A stretch of 64,000 nt of DNA from Ichthyophis bannanicus (Eukaryota > Chordata > Amphibia > Gymnophiona > Ichthyophiidae). Within the stretch, counting starts at the first letter, position 1, and each line of letters starts with the position of its first letter. Shown one piece after another: positions 33,503-45,189 of this stretch. A model generated the notes under the pieces. The model was given only the letters and a program-made list of their open reading frames with translations. It searched no databases and was not told the origin of the DNA. Both the position numbers and the translations under genes were made by a program. Where the stretch lies: contig CM066031.1 of NCBI GenBank assembly GCA_033557465.1, positions 174,499,043 through 174,563,042 of the forward strand, given 5' to 3'.

Positions 33503-34998
33503 TCATACCCACATATTCAAACATATATACTATAATTCAATAATTGAGATGGAACAGTATTACTATTTGGCCCTTATGGCATATAACATGCACAGATTTT
33601 GTGTAGACATGGATGTTGATGGGATGCAAAGTGCCTGATATTCTGAGAAACATTTCCAGTATCATATACTGCTAATACCTCCCCCCCCCCCCCGCCCCCA
33701 ACTTCATTTTAAAGGCACCTAGTACATTTGATTCTCTTGAGCGGGAAGACAAGATGGAAAGGAAGAAAGTCACTCTGCTTTTCTAAATGTCCTCATGCAG
33801 AATTGTGGATGTGCTATTTTGAGGATGCCTGAGCTGTAATAAATCATGGCATCTACCAATGACAGTTTCAAATGGACGTGTTTATTGAGACAGACAAGTA
33901 CATCAGTAAGAGTGTTATTTACCTCAGGTGCTGACATACCAGCTGTTGGATTTAAACACCGACTTGGTGACTGCGACTGAAAACTATACCAGCATTCTAA
34001 CAAGCATCTGTTCAGCACAACTGAATAGGGTAGGCACATGGATAGCATGGCTTAGCAGAAATAACACAGACCAGGGCTTCAAGCAGTCCCTTAAGAAGAT
34101 TTAGCAAGTTACTGTAGGTTGGGGCACACAGAACTCTTACTGCCTTGACCACTTATGCCACTTCACTCCTTAATAAGGACTACACTCATTTCCATGATGG
34201 GATTATCTGCTAAAAAGAAATGCCATATGTTCAGAATTCTTTTTGTAAGAATTCAGTCCCAGTTCAAATTCTTGTACTGAAGAATTCAGTCAAAATTCTG
34301 TTGTTGTTTTTTTCTTCTGAAAATGCCTTGAAATAACATTTTAGATTGAAAAAGCAGATTTTCAACATTTTTTCTAGTTAAATGCAACCTGATATTCTGA
34401 ATGTATCCAGTCATAAGGTACGTCTTATCTTGAAGTTAAGCAGACTGCTGATTAATAAATGCTTCTTACTACTGTGTATACCAACCATTTACGACATCTC
34501 TAAAATACGGTCAATGAACAAAGCCATTACAGCCACAATAACAGCTGTCATGCTCACCTATGAAATATGGTAATGGCCATGTTAATGAATGATAGTTAGC
34601 TGTTTAGGCATCCTGCTAGTGCAATAGGTGGTACACAGTTTATCATGTGATATTTACATCAGGAAAACGTGACACTTGGCCAGTGGTGTTAAGTGCAGAT
34701 TGCATGAGGTAGAAAAGCCTATGATGAACAGAATGACTTATTTCATGAACGTGAAACTTCATGGTGCTCTGGATGCAGCAGCAGCAACAAAAAGAAGGAA
34801 GAGACAGATTATAAAGAGAGGAAGGCAAGAGAGGGGAAAAATAACAGTAGTAGAAGGACAGCTACGAGTAGAGGTGTCAGGAAGCATGATATAATAAGAA
34901 CAAACCATCCTGCTGGAATTCTGTACACAATAGTTCAAAATTTTGCAATTTCTGTGATTTTTTTCTGCATTGAATTTTAAAGTAAGTATCACTTAAAA
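33503..34998. other. No gene recognised, ~1.5 kb
   Basis: A C-run is present at 33680-33693. 34570-34640 has CCATGTTAATG/GCTAGTGCAAT words like worn Harbinger MITE ends. Otherwise nothing is supportable. Confidence 0.35.
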
Positions 34999-35003
34999 AC
35001 AAT

Positions 35004-35362
35004 GGGCCCGCTATTCAGTGGTGACGGCTAGCATTGCTAAAATGGCTGCACACTGCAGAACTTTAAACCCAAATATTCAATGCTGGAACCATATCTGGGC
35101 CCTGGTATTGAATATCTGAGCTGCCCAGATTGCCGTGAAACTTCAGCAGCCAAAGTTAAGCCAGCCCTTACTGCGTCTGACTTTCGGCGCTTAGTAAGAA
35201 GCAGACAGCAACTCAATATCATCCCAGAATACTTTGATGCTAACCAGTTAGCATCAAGGTGTGCAGCAGTGACGCTCGTGGATATTCAGTGCCACTAATC
35301 ACTAGGGGGATTAACACGATTAGCAGGCCTATTAACCGTGTCAATCTCTTTGAATATCGGGC
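35004..35362. mobile_element. Non-autonomous DNA transposon with GCCCGATATTCA-type ends
   Basis: The left end GGGCCCGCTATTCAG and the right end, reversed, GCCCGATATTCAAAG are inverted repeats; ACAAT flanks both sides (34999-35003, 35363-35367). GAATAT motifs recur inside. Non-coding. Confidence 0.55.
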
Positions 35363-35367
35363 ACAAT

Positions 35368-35825
35368 ATGCCTTGTTGTTTTGACAAAGCATGCAGGTCC
35401 CATTATTCCAAAGCAGTTACATGGTATAAAGACCCGTAAACCATGTAACTGCCTCTAAGCAGGATACTCATCAGCACTAATATGTTACAGGGTTAGTATT
35501 GGGGCATTCTGGGGGCGTTCCAAGGACAGTACCCAGGGATAACCAGTTATTGGTGATATTGAGCCACTGCCCAGTTATCCCTCAGCAGCGAATATTAGGT
35601 GCAGGAAAAGCTATCCTAACGTTTGCCACAGAGGCTAATCGGACAGTGTCTGAATGTTACCGGTGCCTGGTTAGCTCCTGACCATGCGGCGCTGTGAGGC
35701 AGACCTGAATATTCAATGTCGGTGGCCGGATATGGTCCTGGCATTGAATATCCGGGTTACCACTTCAGCGGTGACAGCTAAGTGCTGTACTTGCACTAGA
35801 CACCGCCGCTGAATATCGGACTCAC
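35368..35825. mobile_element. Second GAATATT-type MITE sequence
   Basis: It contains inverted words TTCAATGTCGGTGGCCGG, CATTGAATATCCGGG and the end CCGCCGCTGAATATCGGAC, like the neighbouring element. The left boundary is unclear; the 35395-35450 part holds an imperfect CAGTTACATGG palindrome. Confidence 0.4.
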
Positions 35826-36281
35826 AGAATTTTGTATACTACAGACCATTTGACACAGTATTTTGAATCTTTGCAGTTCTCTGGTCATGCCATGTCTTGG
35901 TAAGTGGAACCAATGTTTCACGTGATGGCACTACATCCTAAAATGTTGATCTATTTCTCAAAATTTATTCCTAGGGATAACTGATGGTTCTCCCAGGTCT
36001 ACCTGGCAAATAAGCTTTTATGGCTTTTTCTTCCAGGAACTTGTCTAAATCTCTTTTGAACTCTGCTATGTTCTTCTCCTGGAATATGTCCTCTGGTAAA
36101 TGATTTCAGAGCTTAATTATGTGCTATGTGAAAGGGAATATATTATAGGGTGTGAAATACTTTTGTCCACTAAAGAAGAGCAGGACCTAGGCGTGGTTGT
36201 GTCTGATGATCTTAAAGTAGCTAAACAGGTATAAAAGGTGACAGCAAAAGCTAGACGGATGCTTGGGGCATATGGAGAGGA

Positions 36282-36635
36282 ATGGCCAGCAGAAAAAAGG
36301 AGGTGATAGTGCTTCTGTATAAGTCTTTGGTGCGACCTCATTTGGAGTATAGTGTGCAATTCTGGAGACCGTACCTTCAAAAGGATATAAACAGTTTGGA
36401 GTCAGTACAGAGGGTGGCTACTAAAATGGTTAGTGGTTTTCATTATAAAGCATATGAGGACAGACTTAAGGATCTTAATATGTACACCTTAGAGGAAAGG
36501 GGGGGGTGGGTAGAGGTGATATGATTGAGATGTTTAAATACCTCCATGGCATAAATGCACAGGGGGAGAGCCTCTTTCTATTGAAAACAAGTTCTGCTAT
36601 GAGGGGACATGGGATGAGGGTGAAAGGGGATTTTT
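36282..36635 (+). pseudogene. CR1 ORF2 C-terminal fragment before the L2
   Basis: Frames 36282-36524 and 36506-36709 cover the CR1 C-terminal domain: RPHLEYSVQFW, LESVQRVATKMV, YEDRLKDLNMYTLEER and, after a G-run frameshift near 36500, DMIEMFKYLHGINAQGESLF and MRVKGD, where the L2 interrupts. Not functional. Confidence 0.7.
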
Positions 36636-36639
36636 TAAA

Positions 36640-38310
36640 TTTATTATTTATTTATTTATTTACTTCTCTTATATACCGCGCTATTAAAATCAGTGCGGTT
36701 TACAATTGAACAAAAAACATACTGCTATGTCACACGACAATTGAGTTTTTACATTGAACATGGACGAGATAACCTGGAGGTAACAGGGGTAACTAATTAC
36801 AGAGTAATTATTCATGGAGTATGGTGAGAAATTATATATATAGTATGGTGAGAAATTATACATATAGTATAGCTTGGTTTCAACATATTTATAAGAGGTT
36901 TAATCAATAAGATGTGTGATCAGTACCAATAATAAATAAGAGAGGGGATATGGTGGTAGAGCTAGTCATTTTCTTTATGGTGTTGGATTTTGGGTGGGGT
37001 GGAGTAGAGTGTAGGATGTGAGGATGGGTGGTTGTTTCTGGGATTGGATTCTGGGTAATGGATGAGGAAAAGGTGTTGTTTGAGGGCTTTTCTAAATGAC
37101 AATAGGTCTGGGGTGGAACAGAGCTCAGTGGGGAGGGCATTCCAGGTCATGGGTGCAAATAGGGAGAAGGCTCTATTGGCAGTAGCCTTTTTGCACTTAG
37201 TTAGAATGTTGGGGATCTCTAGAGTGTTTGCTTGATTAGATCTCCTGATCCTGTTGAACGGCCGTCTTTGAATGAGTTTGCTGATGGGTGAGGTGATCTG
37301 GTTCCTTAGGGCTTTGAATGGTAGTACTAGGGACTTATACTGGATTCTAGCCTGAAGTGGAAGCCAGTGGAGATCCATCATGACTGGGGTTATATGTTTA
37401 GCTCTTGATGTACCTGCAAGTACCCTTGCTGTAGCATTCATTGCAAGGCGAAGAGGTCCTAGTGTTGACTGAGGGAGGCCATGAAGGATAATATTTGCAA
37501 AGTCTAGATGTGGGAGCACCAAGGCTTGGAAGATAGTTCGGTAGTCATTAAAGTCCAATAGTGGGCGCAGGTGACGTAATATCTGGACCTTATGGTAAAT
37601 TGCTTTTGTGATGTTCTTCACATGTGTAAACATGTCGAGTTGTTGGTCAAGCGTGATGCCGAGATAGCGGATATTTGATTTTGCTATCAACTCAGTATTG
37701 TTTACTTTTAATGTGGGGGGTGGGGAGAAAATCTGGTTCTTGGTGAGGAATAAGACATCTGTTTTACTATGGTTGATCCTTAAATTTTGTGTTGTAAGCC
37801 ATTGTGATACAGCTTCGAAGCAGCTTGATATAGGTGAAAAGTCAGGTTGATCAATCAGGAATGGTGAGTAGATTAGGACGTCGTCTGCGTAGACTAGGCA
37901 CTGGATGTTGAAGGAGTGGATTAGGGTACAAATTGGTTGCATATATATGTTGAACATTAATGCAGATAGGGATGAACCCTGAGGTACACCTTGATTGAGA
38001 GGGAATGGGTCAGAAGTCATGGGACCTGTTCTGACTTGTTGCCATCTGTTAGATGCTATAGCTGAGCCTTGTATTCCTTTCTCCACAAGACGGAGTAACA
38101 GAGTTTCATGGTTGACTGAATCAAAGGCTGCAGCAATATCCATGAAAATGAGGACAAATCCCTGGTGGATGTTATCAAGTCCTGTAACTAGATCATTGAA
38201 GAGAGTTGTGAGGATGGTGTCGACACCATGAGCTTCTCTGAAGCCATGTTGAGATGGATCCAGTGGAGCTACATCGTCAATATGTTGTTGGATTTGTCGA
38301 TTCAGAAGTG
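36640..38310 (-). mobile_element. L2-clade LINE, 5'-truncated, minus strand
   Basis: The 3' tail on the low side reads, on the minus strand, AAACCGCACTGATTTTAATAG, GCGCGGTATATAAGAG and (TAAA)n. It carries an uninterrupted RT from before the YADD domain to the C-terminus. It is inserted in the plus-strand CR1 near 36636/38311. Closest in wording to the L2 inside the provirus. Confidence 0.85.
36962..38310 (-). CDS. L2 reverse transcriptase, intact frame, N-terminally truncated
   Basis: About 450 codons are open. Motifs in order are SQHGFREAHGVDTIL, VLIFMDIAAAFDSVNH, GVPQGSSLSALMFNIYM and CLVYADDVLIYSP with both aspartates, then DLHWLPLQARIQYKSL and a C-terminus rich in His/Pro/Ser. The frame as listed opens at 38422 in adjacent CR1 sequence, so the first ~37 codons are not L2. 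The endonuclease is absent, so the copy cannot move alone, but the lack of stops suggests a recent insertion. Confidence 0.8.
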
Positions 38311-38656
38311 ATATGCAGAAATATTTCTTTACAGAAAGAGTGGTGGATCCGTGGAATAGTCTCCCAGTGGAGGTGGTAGAGATGAGGACAGTATCTGAAT
38401 TCAAAAAGCATGGGACAAACAAAGAGGATCTTTAAAGGAAAAAAGGGGACTGTTGTAGTTGTTGATATGGAAGGGCAGACTAGATAGGCCATGTGGTCTT
38501 TTTCTGTCGTCATTTTTCTATGTTTCTATGTTTCAATTATCTGCTCTTTAGTTTCATAGAATATTCTCTTTTTATTAGTGTTGTTTGGAAGATTAAATAA
38601 TTGTTACCTATTTAACAGTACCACCATATTGATGACTTTATAAGCTTCTAACATAT

Positions 38657-38986
38657 TTATTTATTTATTTATTTAGTATACATTTGTATACCGCTACTTC
38701 CAGCGATCAGCAGCGGTTTGATTACAGATTGGAAATTGTCAAATCATGACAGGAAATTTTTGAGGTATAAACACATTGATTAGACAGGAAAGCACAGCAC
38801 ACAGAGAACTATTTTACAGGGAACATGGGCTATGGAGGGTTAAGTGGCTTGCCCAAGACCACAAGGAGCACCTGTGGGACTAGAAACCCCAGTCCTTCCG
38901 GCCCAAGGTTGCTGTCCTCTAGTGGGATTTGAACCCCCGACCTTCCGGCCCGAAGTACCTTGCCCCAACCACTAGGCCACTCCTCC
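38657..38986 (-). mobile_element. CORE-SINE, minus strand, variant tail
   Basis: It has the same tRNA-like head and core as the copy at 32030 (reverse: GGGATTTGAACCCCCGACC and GTTAAGTGGCTTGCCCAAG). The tail differs, with a TGTATACCGCTACTTCC-type end, so a different L2 subfamily may serve it. ACATAT is repeated at both ends (38651-38656, 38987-38992). Confidence 0.8.
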
Positions 38987-39420
38987 ACATATCCCTTCTA
39001 ATTCATCGTTTTTCCAGGCCGAAGAGCCCTAACTTGTAGATTTGTGCATTTTGGGCTTGTTTGGCCATTTGTTTGCATACCTGAAATTTAAGCCTGCATG
39101 CATATTGCTTGTGCATGCGTATATGGATAGTGTGCACATAAATTCCAAGGTATACACACATACAAGCAATTTACATGCTCACTAGGTACGCAATGCTGAT
39201 GAAAAAAGAAAATTCACTTAATATGCAACGAAACAATGAAAATTTTGTTTGTGCATATGCCTACTAACCTGTTTACCTTTCTTCAAAAGGGATGTGTTCC
39301 CTCCCCTTTATAATTTCTGCTGCCCTTCTCTGAACCTTTTCTAGTTCTGCTCTCCCAGAGAAGTGCAGAAGCCAATTGTTGAGCCCTTTGTTTTTTACAT
39401 CTAATAGTTCCAAGATAACC

Positions 39421-39896
39421 TACAAACTGTTCTTAAGGCACAGATTTGGATGGAATATGGCTTCCCTTCTTATCTTGGTTGGATGAACCAGTATGTTATC
39501 TTCTAGCAATTACTTTAGAAGTTTCATTCACAATTTTCACATAGAAAATCCAGCATTTACAAATGGAAATGGCATCCACATGTAAATACATTTTTTAGAA
39601 AGGTGCTAAATTTTACATGTTAATGAAATTGCAAGAGGGAGTATCGGGGAGTATTTAGGATATGGCCTAGGCAGGTCTAAAACCAACATATGTATTCCCC
39701 GTTTCATGTAGTGAATGCATCTTTTGATGAAAATTGCCAGGTCAGGATTTATAGCTGCTCCCTAGCATGCATTTTCTAAAAGTGCCCATTTCAGCAAGAG
39801 GGATTAAGGGGGTTATCCTCCTTAATCCTGTGTTGTTTATTTCCCCATCCAAATTTAAATGAACTAAATTTAGCAACTTCTGTAGTTAATTGGCAG
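39421..39896. other. Nothing recognised, ~0.5 kb
   Basis: AT-rich DNA without a domain, open frame or clear repeat. Confidence 0.4.
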
Positions 39897-39897
39897 C

Positions 39898-39949
<52 letters not shown>
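39897..39949. repeat. (TATC)n microsatellite
   Basis: Thirteen nearly perfect TATC units. Confidence 0.95.
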
Positions 39950-39959
39950 CTATAGGTTT

Positions 39960-42136
39960 GCAAAATGGCCTACATGCACATGTATATATGTGTGTAAATT
40001 GCAAATAACCCACCCCAACATTCACCTCCAGGCAGTGCCATGCCATATGGTGGCAAGGAAGGCAGAGACCAACAGGTCATCCTGTGCTACTTTCTGGCAC
40101 CTGGATGTGTGCACACACCATTCAGAGGTTTATGTCCCACTGTCCCAATCAGGCACACAGGTGCATGTGGATGTAGAAGTGGTATAACAGGTAATGTAGT
40201 GCTAGATGCCTTTGCAAATGATCAGTGAACAGTATCAAGGTGGTGGTTCCTGTGTGAGACATTGTCTGATATATACCTCCCTATATGTGCACATACTGTG
40301 GAGGAGTGGCCTAGTGGTGGGGCAAGGTACTTCAGGCTGGAAGGTTGGGGGTTCAAATCCCACTAGAGGACAGCAACCTTGGGTCAGAAGGACTGCGGTT
40401 TCTAGTCCCACAGGTGCTCCTTGTGGTCTTGGGCAAGCCACTTAACCCTCCATTGCCCATGTTCCCTGTAAAATAGTTATCTCCAAGTTATAATGCCCTG
40501 TTCAATGTAATTTCAATTTGTTCAATGTAAACTGCACTGATGCAGAATAGCACAGTATATAAGAGAATGTAAATAAATAAATACTGCATGGAGCAAAGGG
40601 TCCCTTGGCTAGCACTCTGCAAATGCAGCATGAGACAGGAGCAACATGCATGCAGGAAACTGTCAGAGTCCTGCCTGGGTCACCCGCTGAGTGAATGGAT
40701 TGTACATCTACAAAGGCCAAACTTCCACCTGAGCCTAGTTTCCTATAGGCTGCTGCTGCACAGGTGGGAGGACACCATTGCCATGGATACAGCTGTTTTG
40801 GCAGATGCCATTTATTAGGCCTCACACCTGTGCACATTGGTGTGCCTGTGGCCTGGAGGCTGTCTCAGAGGTGAGGGTTGCAAGACACATACATGTGTCC
40901 TCACTACTCACTGCAGTCAAACCAGCAGATTTGGAAGCTGCACGACAGTGTTTTCTTGGGGGATAAGTATGGGGAACCGCTTTGGTGTTGGGCCATGTTG
41001 ACAGTGTACCTAGGGTTGCATCACTGAATCACAGCTACAGGTTGCTACAACGTCCTTGGTACTAACCTTTGATATGTGATTGGTGTCTCACAAAGTATGT
41101 GGGGTTGCTGTAAAGCAGAACTGCAGAATGTTGTATGCACAGCCATTGCACCAGGGTAGCACATGCATGCACAGTGCATCGCTTAGGGTCATGCAACTCT
41201 GGTGACACAAACAGACACATGCGCCAAAAAAGGTGCTGGTTGACATTCCTACTTGCCCCATCAGCATCATTTGAGGATCTACCATTGTCAATGCCTGCAC
41301 AGTGTACAGGCGCTAGTAACACACTTTGCTATGCTTGGGAGCTCTCAATGCCCACTCAGTATGCTGGTGCTATTGGTGTCCTCTGCCATCCAGCTGTGGG
41401 TGTTGCAGCTACTCAGTTTAGGCAAATGAGTGTGTGACTCTTGCTGAATGAAGTGTTTAGGGTTGTACATGCTAATCCATTCCTTGAAAGGTAGGATAAA
41501 GTTAACACACCTGGACCTATCATTCCTGCTCCACAAGCTGGTCTTGAACCTGTGATTCTTGTATACACTGACCCTGTGTTTGGAGCCATAGAGCAGGCAT
41601 GTGAGCTTATGAGTCCATTGGTATATCTATGGACAGTGTCTGGATACATGCAGGCAGAGATCAGGGTGTTTTTCTGTCTGCTTGGATCTCTGCAGACTCC
41701 CTGCCATACTTGTCTGACAAGGTCTGTCATGCCACTGTAGGTGAGAGACATCCTGTTAGGTTGGTTTGCGGAACTGCATGCATTGATGTGCTGCTGATTG
41801 AATTGACATACATGTCTTACAAGTGGAATCTGTCCTGCCTGAGGGACAGGGCATGATACATGACCACACAAATGCATGATCCTGGGTAACCTAGCAATAT
41901 GAGCAATATAACCATTTCATGGAGTGTGCTTCTAGGCCACTCCTTCTATGTTCCCATAGTTGACAGGCCACAATGAGTCATTTGAACACCCATGTGGCAC
42001 AGTTGGATGTGACATCTATATGAGTGTTGTTAGGCCAGTGTTATCGGTGCTTTCCATGGGGTTAAACGCTCATGGGCATCGATAACAAATGTTAAGGTTC
42101 ACTTGCTCCCTTACCACCCTTTGGTAAACATGCCCC
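39960..42136 (-). mobile_element. Element C: probable partial copy of the Harbinger-ended family
   Basis: The right end TTTGGTAAACATGCCCC followed by TTA matches the family end. The tRNA-like module 1 is present in reverse at 41525-41600 (GCTGGTCTTGAACCTGTGATTC). Base composition and CA/TG-rich words resemble A, B and D. The left end is not found, and block-by-block homology to the others is weaker. A CORE-SINE (40299-40580) is inserted. Confidence 0.45.
40299..40580 (+). mobile_element. CORE-SINE with 6-bp target duplication
   Basis: A full-length copy of the 32030 family: B box GGGTTCAAATCCCACT, core CTTGGGCAAGCCACTTAAC, end TAGCACAGTATATAAGAG and a TAAA tail. ATACTG flanks both sides (40293-40298, 40581-40586). 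Confidence 0.88.
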
Positions 42137-42319
42137 TTAATGTTTCTAAAATGTACACTTGGGTTTTGTAAGGTCCTCTGCCCGAGGCAAACTCAGTCAT
42201 TAACTATCAGGTGAAAGTTTGGCAGAAGCTCCTGCAACCTAGGGCTACAATAAGACAGAGATCTATGCATAGAAATGCCATTTATAAAATGTCCCAGATG
42301 ATACGCTTGTAAAGGTATA
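42137..42319. other. Short unassigned spacer
   Basis: No feature between element C and the next CR1. Confidence 0.4.
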
Positions 42320-43436
42320 CATAAGAACATAAGATATGCCATACTGGGTCAGGCCAAGGTCCATCAAGCCCAGTATCCTGTTTCCAACAGTGGCCAATCT
42401 ACGTCACAAGTACCTAGCAGTCTCCCCAAAAGACACAGGTTCCTCAATGCTAGTATTGGGTCAAGCAGAGATATCCTGGGTCCCATTTAATAATGGTTTA
42501 TGGACCTTTCCTCCAGGAACTTGTCCAAACCTCTTTTAAATTCAGCTACATAACAGCTTTTACTACATCCTCCGGAAAAAAAATTCCAGAGTTTGATTAT
42601 ACATTAAGTGAAAAAATATTTTCTCTTATTAGTCTTAAATAGGTTACCTTGCAGCTTCATTGCATGATTTCTAGTCTTTTTATATTCCAATGACGTAAAT
42701 AATCGATCTACGTTTACCCGTTCCACTGCATTTGTTAATTTATAGACCTCTATTATATCTCCCCTCAGCCATCTCTTTTCCAGGCTGAAGAGCCCTAAGC
42801 TTTTTAGCCTCTCTTCATAGGAGTATCCTTCCATCCCCTTTACCATTTTGGTGGCTCTTCTCTGTACCTTTTCTAATAATGCTATATCCTTTTTAAGATA
42901 CAGTGACCAGAATTGCACAAACGATACAGAGGCATTATAATATCCTTTGTTTTATTTTCCATTCCTTTCCTTCTGATACCTAGCATTCTATTTGCTCTCT
43001 TGGCTGGCACTGCACACTGGGCGGAGGGTTTAAACATGTTATCCAGAATGACACCTACATCTTTTTCCTGGGTTGTGGTTCCCAATGTGCAACCTTGCAT
43101 TGTGTAACCATAGTTTGGGTTGTTCTTTTCTAGGTGCATAACTTTACATTTCTCCACATTAAATTTCATCTGCCATTTGGATGCCCAGTTTTCCAATTTA
43201 TCAAGATCCTCTTGCAATTTTCCACAATCTTCATGGGTTTTAACAACTTTAAATAGTTTTGTGTCATCTGCAAATTTGATAGCCTCACTCGTTATTCCCT
43301 TTTCCAGGTCATTTATGAATATATCAAAAAGCAGCGTACCTAGCACAGATCCCTGCGGTACTCCACTATTCACCTTTTTCTATTGGGAAAATTGGCCATT
43401 TAGCCTTACCCTCTGCTTTCTATCTTTTAACCAGTC
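42320..43436 (-). mobile_element. CR1 LINE, 5'-truncated, minus strand
   Basis: The 3' end is at 42320 (AAGAACATAAGATATGCC) and the element is cut at 43436 within the RT. It belongs to the same subfamily as 17979-20645, with nearly identical wording. Confidence 0.85.
42604..43373 (-). pseudogene. CR1 RT second half, one frameshift
   Basis: Frames 42882-43373 and 42604-42918 together read NSGVPQGSVLGTLLFDIFIND, KFADDTKLFKVV (catalytic aspartates intact), KWQMKFNVEKCKVMHL, and then the C-terminal YSYEERLKSLGLFSLEKR and VNVDRLF. The frame change falls near 42900, where about 40 bp present in the sister copy (18580-18620) are missing. Truncated upstream. Confidence 0.78.
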
Positions 43437-44346
43437 TGTATGCACACAGATTTATCTGAACTCAGCAGAGATATTGCCTGGTGGTTTAGTGTGTACATGC
43501 ATAGTTTATAAGCTATGCACCTATACAAGCAAAACAAGCTGGAATATCAGTGCATATTAAATATCAAGTATGGGTGAATTTACCATTTATGGGGTAATTT
43601 TCAAAAGGAAAATATGTGCTTACTTTCCATTTGAAAACTAGTATAACTCATGTCCATACTTGCTGCACAAATTAGGCAGCCTGATATAAAATTACCTCTT
43701 AAAATGGATTTTCCTCTCTCACCAGGGAGTACTTTGCTGAAAATCAATATTAACTTTAGCAAAAACAAAAAGATGATGATGGCCTCTCATGTAAATGATG
43801 ATGAATGAGTTTTCAATAAATCCCTTTAACTATGCTTATTTATGTGTTCTGTGATGTGATATGACTAATCCGTCACCCACAAGTGAAATCACAGATGGCG
43901 AGATGAAACTCATGCTTAATAAAGTTGCAGCGGTATCTTTTCTTCTTTCATTACTTGAGGTCATAACCTAATCATGGTTTTCCAGACTTCAAGCACTTCA
44001 GCAGTTTGTTTCTGACCAATAAAAGGTCAATGACATCACAAAGATATTGTGACACGCTCAATCCAAACCTTCATGATAACAGCTTCGGCTTCCTTTTTGA
44101 TTGACTCTGGAAGCAGTCTAAATTTTGGAAAAACATCTTTAGCATCCTAATGCACAGTTGCCAAGTTACCCAGTTCCAGGAGTGAGATTTTTTGCCAATG
44201 GTATTTGTAGTCCCTGATTTTACCCATGGGAATCAGTGCTTCTGTTCTCATATTACATCAGAATGAGATTGTCAGAAATCCATGACTGACTTAAAATCTC
44301 CCTCTTGGAACTACATAACTTGACAGCTCTGCTAATGGCAATGCAT
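43437..44346. other. Mostly unassigned; possible small MITE
   Basis: 43591-43699 begins GGGGTAATTTTCAAAAGG and ends ATATAAAATTACCTCTT, imperfect inverted ends of a small MITE. The rest shows nothing recognisable. Confidence 0.35.
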
Positions 44347-44565
44347 GGGCCGGAAGGACTGGGGTTTCTAGTCCCATAGGTGCTTCTTGTGGTCTTGGGC
44401 AAGCCACTTAACCCTCTATAGTCCATGTTCCCTGTAAATTAGTTATCTCCAAGTTATAATACCCTGTTCAATGTAATTTCAGTTTGTTCAATGTAAACCG
44501 CACTGTTGCAGAATAGCGCAGTATATAAGAAAATGTAAATAAATAAATAAAAATAAATAAATAAA
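44347..44565 (+). mobile_element. 5'-truncated CORE-SINE
   Basis: It starts within the core (GGGCCGGAAGGACTGGGG) and runs to the L2-type tail with AATAGCGCAGTATATAAG and TAAA/AAAT units. The tRNA-like head is missing. Confidence 0.8.
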
Positions 44566-44611
44566 TGTCCACCTAATTTGAGGAAAGCCAAACAAAGCAT
44601 TTATGCTTGAT

Positions 44612-44720
44612 GTGCAGAGTAGTTTATTGGTTAGAGCAACTGTTTCATATCCAGAAAATCAAAGGTTTAGTCCCCATTGGTGGCCTTGGGCAAGTCACTT
44701 TACCTGCCATTGGAAGAAAA
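44612..44720 (+). mobile_element. Second MIR-like SINE fragment
   Basis: A tRNA-like head (TAGTTTATTGGTTAGAGC, then AAAGGTTTAGTCCCCATT) leads into the core words GGCCTTGGGCAAGTCACTTT. It is different from the 32030 family and more worn. Confidence 0.55.
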
Positions 44721-45189
44721 GAACTGGCAAACTAGTTCTGGTGGTACATTACTAAGAAAACCCAAAGGCAGCTGGGCCCCAGGAATCAGCACTGCCTTAA
44801 AGTCAGCAAAAAATAAATGATGCATAGAGAATTTTGCATTTTTATCTTCCCGTGATCGTAGAAAAACTTTATTAAAAAGGAGATCATAATATTTCATAAA
44901 ATTAAGTGAGGGAAAAGATTTCCATAACTGGTGCATACCTATATCTATGATCAGGTATTAAAGCTGGTCAGTGTTTCCACAGCTTGGTAGCTGTAAATCT
45001 ATGTGATATTTTTTCTTTGAAAACTACATGCAAATATACTTTCACTGAAAAATGGAGCAAAGTCTGGGGACAGAAAATACGTACCAGTGGATTTTGCACC
45101 TATTCTTAGAAATTACCCCTAAAAGATACAAAGCCCACTCCTTTAATAAACCCAGTCTAAGTAATCAAAACCAGGGGTAGCACTTCATC
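44721..45189. other. Nothing recognised, ~0.5 kb
   Basis: No domain or repeat family was identified; short frames only. Confidence 0.4.

Larger units (their letters stand above)
36135..38520 (+). mobile_element. CR1 (second subfamily) split by an L2
   Basis: The left part 36135-36635 reads STKEEQDLGVVVSDDLKVA, LVRPHLEYSVQFWRPYLQK and EERGG...DMIEMFKYL. The right part 38300-38520 gives the last C-terminal residues and the tail TAGGCCATGTGGTC ... CTATGTTTCTATGTTTC. The same family, uninterrupted, lies at 56525-56948 on the other strand and shows that the reading passes straight across the L2 site. Confidence 0.8.
35985..39420 (-). mobile_element. Old CR1 fragment carrying several later insertions
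   Basis: CR1 minus-strand text appears at 35985-36130 (TTCCAGGAACTTGTCTAAAT), resumes at 38540-38650, again at 38993-39040 (TTTTTCCAGGCCGAAGAGCC) and at 39300-39360 (CTTCTCTGAACCTTTTCTAG). The gaps are a plus-strand CR1 with a nested L2, a SINE, and about 260 bp of unknown DNA (39040-39300). Confidence 0.6.

Noticed and set aside
38311..38422. N-terminus of the L2 frame starting at 38422
   Set aside because: These codons are antisense to the host CR1 tail; the L2 begins at about 38310.
44612..44680. Functional tRNA gene
   Set aside because: Weak boxes and no cloverleaf; joined to a MIR-like core.
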